A stretch of 64,000 nt of DNA, taken from NCBI GenBank assembly GCA_030604885.1, contig JAUVUZ010000011.1:1-64000 (forward strand). Direction: 5' to 3'. This stretch comes from Alphaproteobacteria bacterium (lineage in GTDB: Bacteria; Pseudomonadota; Alphaproteobacteria; Rhodospirillales; Rhodospirillaceae). The notes below the pieces were generated by a model. That model ran no database searches. It saw only the letters and a list, made by a program, of their open reading frames with translations, and was not told the DNA's origin. The position numbers were made by a program, and so were the translations under genes. Positions 17,534 to 28,248 of this stretch are shown here, piece by piece (position 1 is the first letter of the stretch; each line of letters starts with the position of its first letter).

Positions 17534-19114
17534 ATGCGGGCGACCGCGACGAACGGCTGGCGACGAACGGCGGCGTGCCTCGGCACGGCGGTGCTGCTGG
17601 CGTGGTCGGCCCCCGCTCCCGCCGCCGTCGACGCGCCCGAGGTCGGCCGGGTGCTCGCCTACGGCCTGCGGGCGATCGAGAGCCGCGCCCTCGACGCCGT
17701 CACCCTCGCCGACGTCACCGTCGAGGGCCTGCGCGGCCTCGCCACCATCGAGCCGGGCTTCAGCCTGTCGCAATCGGGCAAGACCCTCTCCGCCATCGTC
17801 GCCGGGCGCGAGATCGGCCGGTGGGAAACGCCGGTGGCCGACACGCCGGAAGGCTGGTCCACCCTCGCGATGTTCGTGATCCAGGCGGCGCAGGCGAAAT
17901 CCGCCGCCCTCGGCCGGGCGGACGAGGAGGCGCTCTATCAGGCGTTCTTCGATTCCGCCCTCGGCCCCCTCGACCCGTTCTCCCGCTACGCCGGGCGGAT
18001 CGAGGCGGAGCAGCAGCAGGAACGCCGCAACGGCTTCGGCGGCGCGGGCATCCGCTACCGCCTGTATCGCGACCATCTCGAAATCACCTCGGTGCTCGAA
18101 GGCACGCCCGCCGAGGAGGCCGACATCGCCCCCGGCGACCGCGTCGTCGCGATCGCCGGAACCGTGGTCAACGGCCTGTCGCGCAAGGAGGTTCACGACC
18201 TGCTGCGCGGCCCGGTGGACAGCTCCCTGCGCCTCACCGTCTCGCGCGGCGGGGCGGAGCGCAGCGTGACCCTGCGGCGCGGCCTGGTCTCCACCCCCAC
18301 CGCGTTCCTCTCGGTGGAGGACGGCGTGCCCCACCTCAAGGTGACGCGATTCTCGCAGCAGACCGTCTCCCTCTCCCGCCGTCTGATCGAGGAGATGCTG
18401 GCCGGGCGCGACCGCCCGCCGCCGGGGCTGATCCTCGATCTGCGCGGCAACCCCGGCGGCCTGCTCGACCAGGCGGTGGGGCTGGCGGACCTGTTCCTCG
18501 CCAAGGGCGACATCGTCGCCACCCGGGGCCGCCATCCGCAGACGATGCAGAGCTACCAGGCGACGCAGACCGACGTGCCGGACGGCGACCTCCTCAAGAA
18601 CCTGCCGATTCTCGTGCTGATCGACGGCAAGACCGCCTCCGCCGCCGAAATCGTCGCCGCCGCGCTTCAGGCCGACGACCGCGCCGTGGTGGTGGGCACC
18701 ACCTCCTACGGCAAGGGCACGGTACAGACGGTGGTGGCGATGCCCAACGGCGGCGAGATGACCCTCACCTGGTCGCGCTTCTACACCCCCACCGGATACG
18801 CCCTGCACGGCCTCGGCGTGATGCCGACGGTGTGCACCGCCGAGGGCCGCACCACGCCCGAGGCGGTGATGGCGTCGCTGGCGGGCGGAACCCTGCCCGC
18901 CGCCGCCGCCGCCGCGCGCTGGCGCAGCGTCGGCCTGGCGGACGTGGACGGCCGCCACGCGCTGCGCCGGGTGTGCCCGCCCGAGGACCACGGCAACCGC
19001 GACGCCCTCGATCTCGACATCGCCCAGGCGATCCTGCTGACCCCCGGGGCCTATCGCACCGCGCTCGCCGCGCTGGCGGGCACGCAGCGCGCCGCCACGG
19101 GCGATAAGCCTTGA
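17534..19114 (+). CDS. S41-family (CtpA-like) periplasmic protease
   Basis: A 526-residue C-terminal processing peptidase. A signal peptide covers residues 1-~31 (hydrophobic CLGTAVLLAWSAPAPAA), so it acts in the periplasm. A PDZ domain lies at about 180-255 (DIAPGDRVVAIAGTVV). The S41 domain holds the carboxylate-binding LDLRGNPGG, the nucleophile Ser369 in GKTASAAEIVAAA and the base Lys394 in TSYGKGTVQT. AAGGGAG seven bases upstream supports the ATG at 17534. Its stop codon lies inside the -35 box of the rpmG promoter. Substrates cannot be told from sequence. Confidence 0.9.
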   Translation: MRATATNGWRRTAACLGTAVLLAWSAPAPAAVDAPEVGRVLAYGLRAIESRALDAVTLADVTVEGLRGLATIEPGFSLSQSGKTLSAIVAGREIGRWETPVADTPEGWSTLAMFVIQAAQAKSAALGRADEEALYQAFFDSALGPLDPFSRYAGRIEAEQQQERRNGFGGAGIRYRLYRDHLEITSVLEGTPAEEADIAPGDRVVAIAGTVVNGLSRKEVHDLLRGPVDSSLRLTVSRGGAERSVTLRRGLVSTPTAFLSVEDGVPHLKVTRFSQQTVSLSRRLIEEMLAGRDRPPPGLILDLRGNPGGLLDQAVGLADLFLAKGDIVATRGRHPQTMQSYQATQTDVPDGDLLKNLPILVLIDGKTASAAEIVAAALQADDRAVVVGTTSYGKGTVQTVVAMPNGGEMTLTWSRFYTPTGYALHGLGVMPTVCTAEGRTTPEAVMASLAGGTLPAAAAAARWRSVGLADVDGRHALRRVCPPEDHGNRDALDLDIAQAILLTPGAYRTALAALAGTQRAATGDKP

Positions 19115-19138
19115 CATCGGCGCGGAAACGGCTATTTT
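19111..19138 (+). promoter_or_regulatory. sigma70 promoter of rpmG
   Basis: A very good housekeeping promoter: TTGACA (19111-19116), a 16-bp spacer, and TATTTT (19133-19138). It drives rpmG from about 19145. The -35 box contains the TGA stop of the protease gene, so the promoter overlaps the end of that gene. Confidence 0.75.
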
Positions 19139-19182
19139 CCGCGCTTCAATATGGTTTGATTCTCTAGCGATGGATTAAAGTC

Positions 19183-19350
19183 ATGGCCAAGCCCGCCACC
19201 GTGCTCGTGAAGCTGGAAAGCACCGCCGGCACCGGCTATTTCTACGTGATCAAGAAGAATCCGCGGAACACCACCGAGAAGATGGAATTCCGCAAGTACG
19301 ATCCGGTGGTGCGCAAGCACGTCGCCTTCAAGGAAACCAAGCTGAAGTAA
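19183..19350 (+). CDS. rpmG: 50S ribosomal protein L33
   Basis: A 55-residue ribosomal protein of the large subunit. The sequence begins [20 protein letters not shown] and continues with the conserved [18 protein letters not shown] and VAFKETKLK end. It lacks the zinc-binding cysteines, so it is the C-minus form. It has its own strong promoter 50-70 bases upstream and a strong terminator 25 bases downstream, making it a monocistronic unit between the protease gene and the convergent receiver gene. Confidence 0.97.
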   Translation: MAKPATVLVKLESTAGTGYFYVIKKNPRNTTEKMEFRKYDPVVRKHVAFKETKLK

Positions 19351-19374
19351 GCTTCGGCGGTTTTCTCCATTGCC

Positions 19375-19404
19375 AAGCGCCCGGCCTCGCGGCCGGGCGC
19401 TTTG
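19375..19404 (+). terminator. rho-independent terminator of rpmG
   Basis: A perfect 12-bp stem (AAGCGCCCGGCC, 19375-19386) with a TCGC loop pairs with 19391-19402 and ends in a short T run (TTTG). The stop codon of the convergent receiver gene begins at 19405, directly after it, so the same hairpin may also end transcription from the other strand. Confidence 0.8.
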
Positions 19405-19764
19405 TCATGCCAGGGCCGCCTTGAGGCGCGCCAGCACCTCCCCCGCCGCGAACGGTTTGGCGACGAACGCCGCGAACGGCGGGTCGTCCCACGCGTCGGC
19501 CAGCAGTTCGTGGGCGTCGAGGCCGCTGCACGCCCAGATCGGCGCGCCGCCGATGCGTTCCCGCAGCTTGCGCGCCCATTCCACGCCGCTGCCGTCGGGC
19601 AGACGCACGTCCATCACCACCAGCGCCGGAGGGCGCGCAATCGCGGCCGCCAGGGCCTCGGCACCGGTGCGCGCCACCTCCGCCTCGCCCCCGGCGAGGC
19701 TCGCCAGCTCGCGCCAGAGATGGGCGGCGGGCGCGCTGTCCTCGACGATCAGAACCCGCTTCAT
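19405..19764 (-). CDS. single-domain response regulator (receiver)
   Basis: A 119-residue receiver: MKRVLIVEDSAPAA gives the acidic pocket, VVMDVRLPDGSG the phospho-acceptor Asp, and FVAKPFAAGE the conserved Lys. There is no output domain. The ATG overlaps the stop of the DUF423 gene by four bases, so it is translated together with that membrane protein. It sits where many alphaproteobacteria have a receiver gene near rpmG, but I do not see enough to call it DivK. Confidence 0.85.
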   Translation of the reverse strand: MKRVLIVEDSAPAAHLWRELASLAGGEAEVARTGAEALAAAIARPPALVVMDVRLPDGSGVEWARKLRERIGGAPIWACSGLDAHELLADAWDDPPFAAFVAKPFAAGEVLARLKAALA

Positions 19765-20147
19765 CGCCCCGCCAGCCTCCACCCCGCCGCCGCGGCGAAG
19801 CCCCAGCCCGCGATCATCAGCAGCGCGCCGAACGGCACCACCGGGCCGAGGCTGACCATCGCCAGCGCCCGCAGATAGAGGCCGCCCGAAAACCCGAGCA
19901 CGCCCAGCAGCCACAGCAGCGCCGCCCAGCGCAGCCGGGCCGCCGCCGGACCCGCCAGCGGCGCGGCGAGGGCCGCCGCCAGCGCCGCCACCGCGTGGGG
20001 CAGATGATAGGCGAGGCCGATGTCGACCAGCGGGCCGCCGCCCAGCCGATGGGCCGAAAGCGCGCCGACGACGATCGCCGCCGCGCCGAACGCCGCCGCC
20101 GTCACCGCGAGCGCGGCGCCGCAGCCGGACAATGAAGCGAGTCTCAT
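19761..20147 (-). CDS. DUF423 membrane protein
   Basis: A 128-residue protein with four hydrophobic helices, matching DUF423 (YgdD family). FGAAAIVVGALSAHRL near the N terminus and VLGFSGGLYLRAL, LGPVVPFGALLMIAGW near the C terminus are the typical segments; GAxxAHxL and FSGSLYxL-like patterns define the family. Function unknown. It is translationally coupled to the downstream receiver gene, and the two are probably transcribed from the 20148-20215 gap. Confidence 0.8.
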   Translation of the reverse strand: MRLASLSGCGAALAVTAAAFGAAAIVVGALSAHRLGGGPLVDIGLAYHLPHAVAALAAALAAPLAGPAAARLRWAALLWLLGVLGFSGGLYLRALAMVSLGPVVPFGALLMIAGWGFAAAAGWRLAGR

Positions 20148-20215
20148 GGAATCCCCCGAGGACTGTTTGTCTTGATTTCGTCCCGCGACCGCGCGCCTGC
20201 AACCGTCGCCGACGG

Positions 20216-20246
20216 AAAAAAGGCCGGGCTTGGGTGAAGCCCGGCC
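20216..20246 (-). terminator. rho-independent terminator of the Crp/Fnr gene
   Basis: On the minus strand a perfect 10-bp stem (GGCCGGGCTT with a five-base loop) is followed directly by six T residues. It lies about 130 bases after the stop of the Crp/Fnr regulator and before the DUF423 start, so it separates the two units. Confidence 0.85.
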
Positions 20247-20374
20247 GAAGTATGCTCTTGAGGGAAAGAGGATACCGATATCGACGCGTACGTCGATGGT
20301 TGGAGAATGCCGGGAAACCGCCGCCGCTTCAGTGACGGGCGTCACCCAAACCCCGGAAATCCAAGACGTTTCGG

Positions 20375-21070
20375 TTAAGGTTCGCCGCGCACGTCCTCGA
20401 CGATGGCGGCGAGGCGCGGCACGTCGAGCACCATCAGCGCGTTCTTCTCGCGCTTGAGGATTCCCTGGCGGGAGAGATCGCTCATCACCCGCGCCACCGT
20501 CTCGCGGGTGGTGGAGACGCGGCTGGCGAGGTCGGAATGCACGGGAATCGGCGAGATCGCCGCGCTCGCGGCATCCTTGGCGCCAAGGCGCGCGAGGCGG
20601 AGAATTTCCGCGTGGACGCGGTTGTTGGCGCCGAGGGTGGAAAGATCGAGGATGCGGCCCGAGGAGGTGCGCACCACCGCCGCCAGCCTGCGCATCACCG
20701 CCAGCGCCAGGGCCGGGGTTTCGGTGGCGAGCTTGCGGAAGGTGTCGTCGCCGATGCAGCCCAGCACCGCCGCGTCCACCGCCATCACGCTGGCCGAGCG
20801 CGGCTCGCCGTCGAGGGCGGCGAGTTCGCCGAAATGGCCGCCGGGGCCGATGTCGTCGAGGGTGATCTCGCGGCCCGAGATCGAATAGAGCACCACCCGC
20901 ACCTTGCCGGAGACGACGAAGAACACTTCGCGGCTCTCGCTCTGGCGGTCGATGATCTCCTCGCCGGCGCGGAAGCGCCGCCAGACGATCGCCCGGTCGA
21001 GGATCGCCAGCACGGCGGGCGGCAATCCGGTAAACATCGCGATGTCGGCGGCGGTGAACTTCGGGGTCAT
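20375..21070 (-). CDS. Crp/Fnr-family transcriptional regulator
   Basis: A 231-residue regulator. Residues ~15-135 form the cyclic-nucleotide-type beta barrel, with the phosphate cassette PGGHFGELAALDGEPRSASV close to the cAMP-binding consensus (FGELAL..G.PR.A). The C-terminal winged helix reads LASRVSTTRETVARVMSDL around 182-200. No cysteine cluster for an Fnr-type iron-sulfur site is seen, so it is more likely nucleotide-responsive or ligand-free. It is a single gene ended by its own terminator. The regulon is unknown. Confidence 0.87.
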   Translation of the reverse strand: MTPKFTAADIAMFTGLPPAVLAILDRAIVWRRFRAGEEIIDRQSESREVFFVVSGKVRVVLYSISGREITLDDIGPGGHFGELAALDGEPRSASVMAVDAAVLGCIGDDTFRKLATETPALALAVMRRLAAVVRTSSGRILDLSTLGANNRVHAEILRLARLGAKDAASAAISPIPVHSDLASRVSTTRETVARVMSDLSRQGILKREKNALMVLDVPRLAAIVEDVRGEP

Positions 21071-21178
21071 CGTCTCGGACTTGAACTGCCGGGAACGCCG
21101 GGCGGCGCCCCCAGGTGGATCTCGGAGTAACGCACTCTACGCCAAGCGAGTATGCCCGATTTCGGAGATTTGTCGCGA

Positions 21179-21214
21179 TCAAAAAGAGCCGCCGGGACGC
21201 TTTCGCGCCCCGGC
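21179..21214 (-). terminator. likely terminator of amtB1
   Basis: On the minus strand a 10-bp stem with one mismatch (21191-21200 with 21205-21214, TTTC-type loop) is followed five bases later by a run of five T. It lies just past the stop of amtB1 at 21247 and would end the glnK1-amtB1 transcript. Confidence 0.55.
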
Positions 21215-21246
21215 GCACCGGGTTGGGTCGGCGAAGGTCGGGCGGA

Positions 21247-22605
21247 TCAGATCCGCGCCGAACCGGCGCCGAATTCGGGGTAGGCTTCCATGCCGAGTTC
21301 GGCCTTGTCCTGCCCCTGGAACTCCTCCTCGTCGGACACGCGGATGCCGACGGTGAACTTGAGCGCGGCCCAGACGATGCCGGTGGCGACGACGGTGAAC
21401 GCGCCGATCGACAGAATGCCGACGATCTGGGCGACGATGTCGCCGCCGTCGAAGATGCCGACCGCGAGGGTGCCCCAGATGCCGTTGACGAGGTGCACGG
21501 AGAGCGCGCCCACCACGTCGTCGATCTTGAGCTTGTCGAAGAACGGCACCGCGAGCACCGCGAGCACGCCGCCGACGCCGCCGATGATGATGGCGTAGAG
21601 CGGGGTGGGCACGTCGGGACCGGCGGTGATCGCCACCAGACCGGCGAGCGCGCCGTTCAGCGACATCGACAGGTCGACCTTCTTGAACAGCAGCTGCGAG
21701 GCGAGCATCGCCGCGACGATGCCGGCGCAGGCCGCGATGTTGGTGTTGGCGTAGACGTTGGCGATCGCCACCGCGTCGGCCGCCGAGCCGAGGGCGAGCT
21801 GGGAGCCGCCGTTGAAGCCGAACCAGCCGAACCACAGGATGAAGGTCCCGAGGGTGGCCATCGGCAGGTTGGCGCCCGGGATCGGGTTGACCGAGCCGTC
21901 GGCGTTGTACTTGCCCTTGCGCGGCCCGGCGAGGATCGCGCCGGTCAGCGCCGCCCAGCCGCCCACGGAGTGGACCAGGGTGGAACCGGCGAAGTCCTTG
22001 AAGCCCATTTCCGAGAGCCAGCCGCCGCCCCACGCCCAGGAGCCGGTGATCGGGTAGATGATCGCGGTGAGGAACACGGTGAAGATCATGAACGGCCAGA
22101 GTTTGGTGCGCTCGGCGATGGTGCCGGAGACCACCGACGCGGCGGTGGCCACGAACACCACCTGGAAGAACCAGTCGGACATCACCGCGTAGCCGTTCTC
22201 GATCACCGGGCCGATCAGCTCGGCGGTCTTCTCCTCGGCGGCCAGCAGCGCGGCCTCGGCGTCGGAGGGATTGTAGAACAGCGAGAAGGTGCCGATGTAG
22301 CCGCCGTCCACGTCGCCGTACATCAGGTTGTACCCGACGAGGTAGTACATGATGCAGGCCATCGAATAGAGCGCGATGTTCTTCAGGCAGATCGTCGCGG
22401 TGTTCTTGGTGCGCACCAGACCGGCTTCGAGCATGGCGAAGCCCGCGGCCATCCACATCACCAACGCGCCGTGGATCAGGAAGGAGAACGTGTTGAAAAC
22501 GAATGCGGTCTCGCCTTCGACTTCCGCATGGGCGGGCGCGCCGGAGGCGATCAGCGCGAACGCCGCCAGGGCGGGCAAGGCGACGAGGGTTTTGTTGAGC
22601 TTCAT
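21247..22605 (-). CDS. amtB: ammonium transporter, Amt family (first copy)
   Basis: A 452-residue ammonium channel. The N terminus has a cleavable signal-like segment (ALAAFALIASGAPAHA), then about 11 helices with the Amt signatures FLIHGALVMWMAAGFAMLEA, AGSTLVHSVGG (first pore His) and VHLVNGIWGT (second pore His). I chose the ATG at 22605 because GAGGAG stands about 10 bases upstream; an upstream in-frame ATG lies within the P-II stop region. It follows glnK1 by 14 bases, the standard pair in which P-II blocks the channel when nitrogen is plentiful. The C-terminal tail is acidic and longer than in the second copy. Confidence 0.95.
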   Translation of the reverse strand: MKLNKTLVALPALAAFALIASGAPAHAEVEGETAFVFNTFSFLIHGALVMWMAAGFAMLEAGLVRTKNTATICLKNIALYSMACIMYYLVGYNLMYGDVDGGYIGTFSLFYNPSDAEAALLAAEEKTAELIGPVIENGYAVMSDWFFQVVFVATAASVVSGTIAERTKLWPFMIFTVFLTAIIYPITGSWAWGGGWLSEMGFKDFAGSTLVHSVGGWAALTGAILAGPRKGKYNADGSVNPIPGANLPMATLGTFILWFGWFGFNGGSQLALGSAADAVAIANVYANTNIAACAGIVAAMLASQLLFKKVDLSMSLNGALAGLVAITAGPDVPTPLYAIIIGGVGGVLAVLAVPFFDKLKIDDVVGALSVHLVNGIWGTLAVGIFDGGDIVAQIVGILSIGAFTVVATGIVWAALKFTVGIRVSDEEEFQGQDKAELGMEAYPEFGAGSARI

Positions 22606-22619
22606 ATCCGACTGTCTCC

Positions 22620-23081
<462 letters not shown>

Positions 23082-23211
23082 TCATGATGTTGCGCCGTTT
23101 TCTAAAGGCATTTTCAGCGGCACGAACGGCAACGGCCGACGAAATTTGCCCAATTTCGGCGCAGTTTGACGGAGTTGCCGAAATATGCCGCACACCCCTG
23201 CCCCGCCCATG

Positions 23212-23243
23212 AAAACGGCGCCGGAGATCGCTCTCCGGCGCCG
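23212..23243 (-). terminator. rho-independent terminator of amtB2
   Basis: A perfect 12-bp stem (23216-23227 with 23232-23243, loop TCGC by plus-strand reading) followed on the minus strand by TTTTC. It lies 24 bases after the amtB2 stop and separates it from the glnK1 promoter region. Confidence 0.75.
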
Positions 23244-23266
23244 ATGGTCCGTCCGCGCACGGGCGG

Positions 23267-24565
23267 TCAGTGGGACAGGGTCTCGCCGTGCAGGGCGAAG
23301 TCGAGGCCGTCGCACTCCACCTGCCGCCCCACCCGCAGGCCGACGATCAGGTCGACGGCCTTGAGGATCAGGAAGCTGCCGACCGCCGACCACACCACGG
23401 TGAGGACGATGCCCTCGATCTGCACGATCACCTGCATCGGGTTGCCGTCCACCAGGCCCGACTTGCCCTCGCCGCCGATGAACGCGGTGGCGAACACGCC
23501 GGTGAGCACCGCGCCCACCACGCCGCCGACGCCGTGGACGCCCCAGACGTCGAGGGCGTCGTCGTAGCCGAACATCGCCTTGAGGCCGGTGACGCCCCAG
23601 TAGCACAGCACGCCCGACGCCAGGCCGATGGCAAGCGCGCTGCCGACGGTGACGAAGCCGCACGCCGGGGTGATCGCCACCAGGCCCGCCACCGCGCCGG
23701 AGGCGGCGCCGAGCAGGCTCGGCTTGCCGCGCTTGATCCACTCGACCAGCGACCACGACACCACCGCGGCGGCGGCGGCCACGTGGGTGTTGATCATCGC
23801 GTAGCCCGCCAGGCCGCCCGAGGCGAGCGCCGACCCGGCGTTGAAGCCGAACCAGCCGCACCAAAGCAGCGCCGCGCCGATCATCGTCAGGGCGAGGTTG
23901 TGGGGCGCCATGTTCTCGGTGCCGAGGCCCTCGCGCTTGCCCACCATCAGGGTGGCCACCAGGCCCGCCACCGCGGCGTTGATGTGCACCACCGTGCCGC
24001 CCGCGAAATCGAGCACGCCCTGGCCGCCGAGGTATCCGCCCGGACCCCACACCATGTGCGCCACCGGCACGTAGACGGCCATCAGCCACAGGGCGAGGAA
24101 CAGCATCATCGCCGAGAACTTCATGCGGTCCGCCGGGCCGCCGACGATCAGCGCCGGGGTGATCACCGCGAAGGTGCACTGGAACATCACGAACACGGTC
24201 TCGGGAATGGTGCCGGAGAGGCTGTCGGGGCCGATCCCCGCCAGCATCAGGCGGTCCAGGCCGCCGACGAACGGGTTGCCCTCGGTGAAGGCGAGGCTGT
24301 AGCCCGCCGCCACCCACAGCACCGACATCAGGCCGGTGGCGAACAGGCACTGCATCAGCACCGTGAGCGCGTTCTTCTGCCGCACCAGCCCGCCGTAGAA
24401 CAGCGCGAGGCCGGGGATCGTCATCATCAGCACCAGCACCGACGACATCAGCATCCAGGCGGTGTCGCCGGTGTCGAGGGCGGGTTCGGCGGCCTGCGCC
24501 AGCGCCGGGGAGGCCGAGGCGGCGAGCAGACCGGCGGCGAGCGCCGCGAATTTCACCTTGGTCAT
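23267..24565 (-). CDS. amtB: ammonium transporter, Amt family (second copy)
   Basis: A 432-residue ammonium channel with a signal peptide (LAAGLLAASASPALAQA), an 11-helix core and the pore histidines in GGTVVHINAAVAG and VWGVHGVGG. Its C-terminal tail (VGLRVGRQVECDGLDFALHGE) is of the E. coli AmtB type that GlnK binds. It is clearly different in sequence from the first copy, so this is not a recent duplication. It follows glnK2 with an 18-base gap and ends at a strong terminator. Confidence 0.95.
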   Translation of the reverse strand: MTKVKFAALAAGLLAASASPALAQAAEPALDTGDTAWMLMSSVLVLMMTIPGLALFYGGLVRQKNALTVLMQCLFATGLMSVLWVAAGYSLAFTEGNPFVGGLDRLMLAGIGPDSLSGTIPETVFVMFQCTFAVITPALIVGGPADRMKFSAMMLFLALWLMAVYVPVAHMVWGPGGYLGGQGVLDFAGGTVVHINAAVAGLVATLMVGKREGLGTENMAPHNLALTMIGAALLWCGWFGFNAGSALASGGLAGYAMINTHVAAAAAVVSWSLVEWIKRGKPSLLGAASGAVAGLVAITPACGFVTVGSALAIGLASGVLCYWGVTGLKAMFGYDDALDVWGVHGVGGVVGAVLTGVFATAFIGGEGKSGLVDGNPMQVIVQIEGIVLTVVWSAVGSFLILKAVDLIVGLRVGRQVECDGLDFALHGETLSH

Positions 24566-24583
24566 GGGAACGATCCTCGGAGC

Positions 24584-26547
<1,964 letters not shown>

Positions 26548-26659
26548 TGCAAAAGCTCCTCGAAACCTGGAGATGGACGCTTTTCAAAGGGGCATGACGC
26601 CCCGCTTTCTCCGGGTGCGAAAACGCACGACGCACCGGGAGGCATCGACGCGAGCGGGT

Positions 26660-26704
26660 CTAGATCAGGCCGTGGCGAAGGCTGGCGAAACGGTTCAGAG
26701 TCAT
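26660..26704 (-). CDS. possible 14-residue leader peptide before rpoH
   Basis: A minus-strand frame reads MTLNRFASLRHGLI and stops with TAG. Its ATG has GGAGG five bases upstream, a better ribosome binding site than many real genes here; a second in-frame ATG sits directly before it. It lies about 110 bases upstream of rpoH on the likely rpoH transcript. It could be a regulatory leader peptide or chance. There is no evidence beyond the start signal and position. Confidence 0.3.
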   Translation of the reverse strand: MTLNRFASLRHGLI

Positions 26705-26799
26705 CATATCCTCCATCGAGCAACATGAGTCCGATACGCGGCCCGGCTGCAGCTCGGCACACCGGGTAGGTCGGCCCAAGGGGTGGCACCGACCCTTCA

Positions 26800-26827
26800 A
26801 ACATACAGCAAACGCCAGGAATCGCAA
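26800..26827 (-). promoter_or_regulatory. candidate rpoH promoter
   Basis: Minus-strand TTGCGA (26822-26827), a 16-bp spacer and TATGTT (26800-26805), in a locally AT-rich stretch. It would start an rpoH transcript with a leader of about 240 bases. A match to the RpoH-type CTTG box is partial only. Confidence 0.4.
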
Positions 26828-26987
26828 GCCCCCTTAGGGCGCTCGGTTATGAGAACGGCTTCACAATGAGGGGCGGTTTTCGCCGGGCCGGTCGGCGCCA
26901 CGCCCTTGCGCACCGCTTCCGATCGTGGGAAGGTTCGCGCCGTTAACGCCTATCGTTCTCAAGTAGCCAACGTTGGGGGGACCGACG

Positions 26988-27404
26988 ATGTTCCAGGGAA
27001 AACGCCGCGCCGCGCCGCTGGCGTGGGTGGCGCTGGCATGCGCCGCGCTGGCGGGCACCGCCGAGGCCGCCGAGCCGCCGCGCGCGATTCGCAGCTGCGT
27101 CGCCTGCCACACCTTCGACAAGGGCGGCCATTCCAAGATCGGCCCCAACCTGTGGGGCATCGCCGGGGCCAAGGCGGCGCACGATCCCAACTACGGCAAG
27201 TACGGCGAGGACTTCCTCGCCGCGGCGGCCGCCGGACTCGCCTGGACCGACGCCAACCTCGACGCCTACGTCGCCGAGCCGGTGGGATTCCTGCGCGAGG
27301 TTCTCGGCAAGCGGTCGGTGCGCACCTACATGGTCACCCGCGTGCCGCGCGACGCCGACCGCGCCGCCATCCTCGACTACCTCAAGAGCCTCAAGGACGA
27401 GTGA
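26988..27404 (+). CDS. class I cytochrome c
   Basis: A 138-residue periplasmic electron carrier. The signal peptide (LAWVALACAALAGTAEA) ends near residue 27. The heme-binding CVACH sits at Cys37-Cys40-His41, followed by the KIGPNLWGIAG loop and a distal Met candidate in RTYM. The C-terminal helix ILDYLKSLKDE is typical of cytochrome c2-like proteins. Its 3' end overlaps the end of the convergent serine hydrolase gene by 14 bases. The partner complex is not visible. Confidence 0.9.
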   Translation: MFQGKRRAAPLAWVALACAALAGTAEAAEPPRAIRSCVACHTFDKGGHSKIGPNLWGIAGAKAAHDPNYGKYGEDFLAAAAAGLAWTDANLDAYVAEPVGFLREVLGKRSVRTYMVTRVPRDADRAAILDYLKSLKDE

Positions 27405-28248
27405 GCGCGGCGAGCACCGCCGCCTCGGTGGCACCCTCCGCGCCGCCCGGCAGGAACGCGGCGACGGTGCGGCCGCTCGCCGCGTCGCGGTAGATCGAGC
27501 CGACGCTCCCCGGCCCCGCCGCGCCGTGGCCTTCGACGAACAGCGGCGCCCGCATCTCCGGCGCCTTCATCACCCCCGCCATCAGCCCGAGACCGTAGCC
27601 GCAGGTGCGCCACGGCCGCCCGGCGAGGGCGCCGCCGACGGCATGCCAGCGCCGCATCAAGTCGAGCGACGCGGGTTTCAGCAGGCCGCCCGCGAGAATG
27701 CCGTGCAGCGCCAGCGCCGCCTCCGCCGCCGGGCCGACCACCAGGCCGGGGTAGACCCAACCCGGGTCGTAGTCGGGCAGGCCCGGCACCGACCCCCGCC
27801 CCGCCGCCACCCGGGCGGAAAGCCCGAGCGGGCCGAGCACCCACGCCTCCAGCACCGCGCCGAGATCGCCGCCGTGGGCGGCCTCGACGGCGCGGCGCGC
27901 CAGGAGATAGCCGGGATTGGAATAGCGCCACCCCCGCCCCGGCGCGAACGGCGGCGGACCGACGCGGGCGAACAGCGCGTCGTCGGGCCACGGCGCCTCG
28001 CCCCGCGCCACCGCCGCGTGGTAGTCGGGCAGGTCGCCGTAATCCGCCAGCCCGGCACGGTGGCGCAGCAGTTGGGCGAGAGTGAAGGGATGGCCGGGCA
28101 GGCGCGCGTCGAGATCGAGCCGCCCCGCCTCCGCCAGCCGCAGCGCGGCGGCGGCGAGCAGGGTCTTGGTCAGGCTCCACCACGGCACCGGCGCGAACGA
28201 CGCGCCCTCGGCCGGAACCCCGGCGGCGGACACCGTGGCGACGATCAT
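27391..28248 (-). CDS. serine hydrolase, class C beta-lactamase fold
   Basis: A 285-residue protein of the beta-lactamase/penicillin-binding-protein-like serine hydrolase family. The SxxK motif is SLTK at Ser25-Lys28, unusually close to the N terminus, and the YxN motif is YSN at Tyr109. FTLAQLLRHRAGLADYGD is the typical segment in between. No signal peptide is visible, so it is probably cytoplasmic and the N-terminal strand region is short. The ATG overlaps the ABC-F stop by four bases. The substrate is unknown; a resistance role should not be assumed. Confidence 0.8.
   Translation of the reverse strand: MIVATVSAAGVPAEGASFAPVPWWSLTKTLLAAAALRLAEAGRLDLDARLPGHPFTLAQLLRHRAGLADYGDLPDYHAAVARGEAPWPDDALFARVGPPPFAPGRGWRYSNPGYLLARRAVEAAHGGDLGAVLEAWVLGPLGLSARVAAGRGSVPGLPDYDPGWVYPGLVVGPAAEAALALHGILAGGLLKPASLDLMRRWHAVGGALAGRPWRTCGYGLGLMAGVMKAPEMRAPLFVEGHGAAGPGSVGSIYRDAASGRTVAAFLPGGAEGATEAAVLAALTRP

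Larger units (their letters stand above)
26548..26987. other. intergenic region between rpoH and the cytochrome gene
   Basis: This 440-base divergent gap holds no long gene. On the minus strand I see a candidate promoter near 26800-26827, a 14-codon frame with its own ribosome binding site (26660-26704), and a small GC hairpin (GGGGC-ATGAC-GCCCC) about 45 bases before the rpoH ATG. On the plus strand a GGGGGG run precedes the cytochrome start. No tRNA or other RNA gene was recognised. Confidence 0.5.

Noticed and set aside
14909-19117. A 1402-residue open frame on the minus strand across topA, rnr and the protease gene
   Set aside because: It is the antisense shadow of three well-supported genes in GC-rich DNA. 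It is Arg/Gly/Ala/His-rich, low in complexity and has no recognisable domain. The same holds for the other very long antisense and out-of-frame frames in the window.
19405-19764. Receiver as the cell-cycle regulator DivK
   Set aside because: Position near rpmG is suggestive, but the sequence around the phosphorylation site and the coupling to a DUF423 gene do not support that assignment.
27391-28248. Serine hydrolase as an antibiotic resistance beta-lactamase
   Set aside because: It has SxxK and YxN motifs but no signal peptide and a shortened N terminus. Most such family members are not resistance enzymes.
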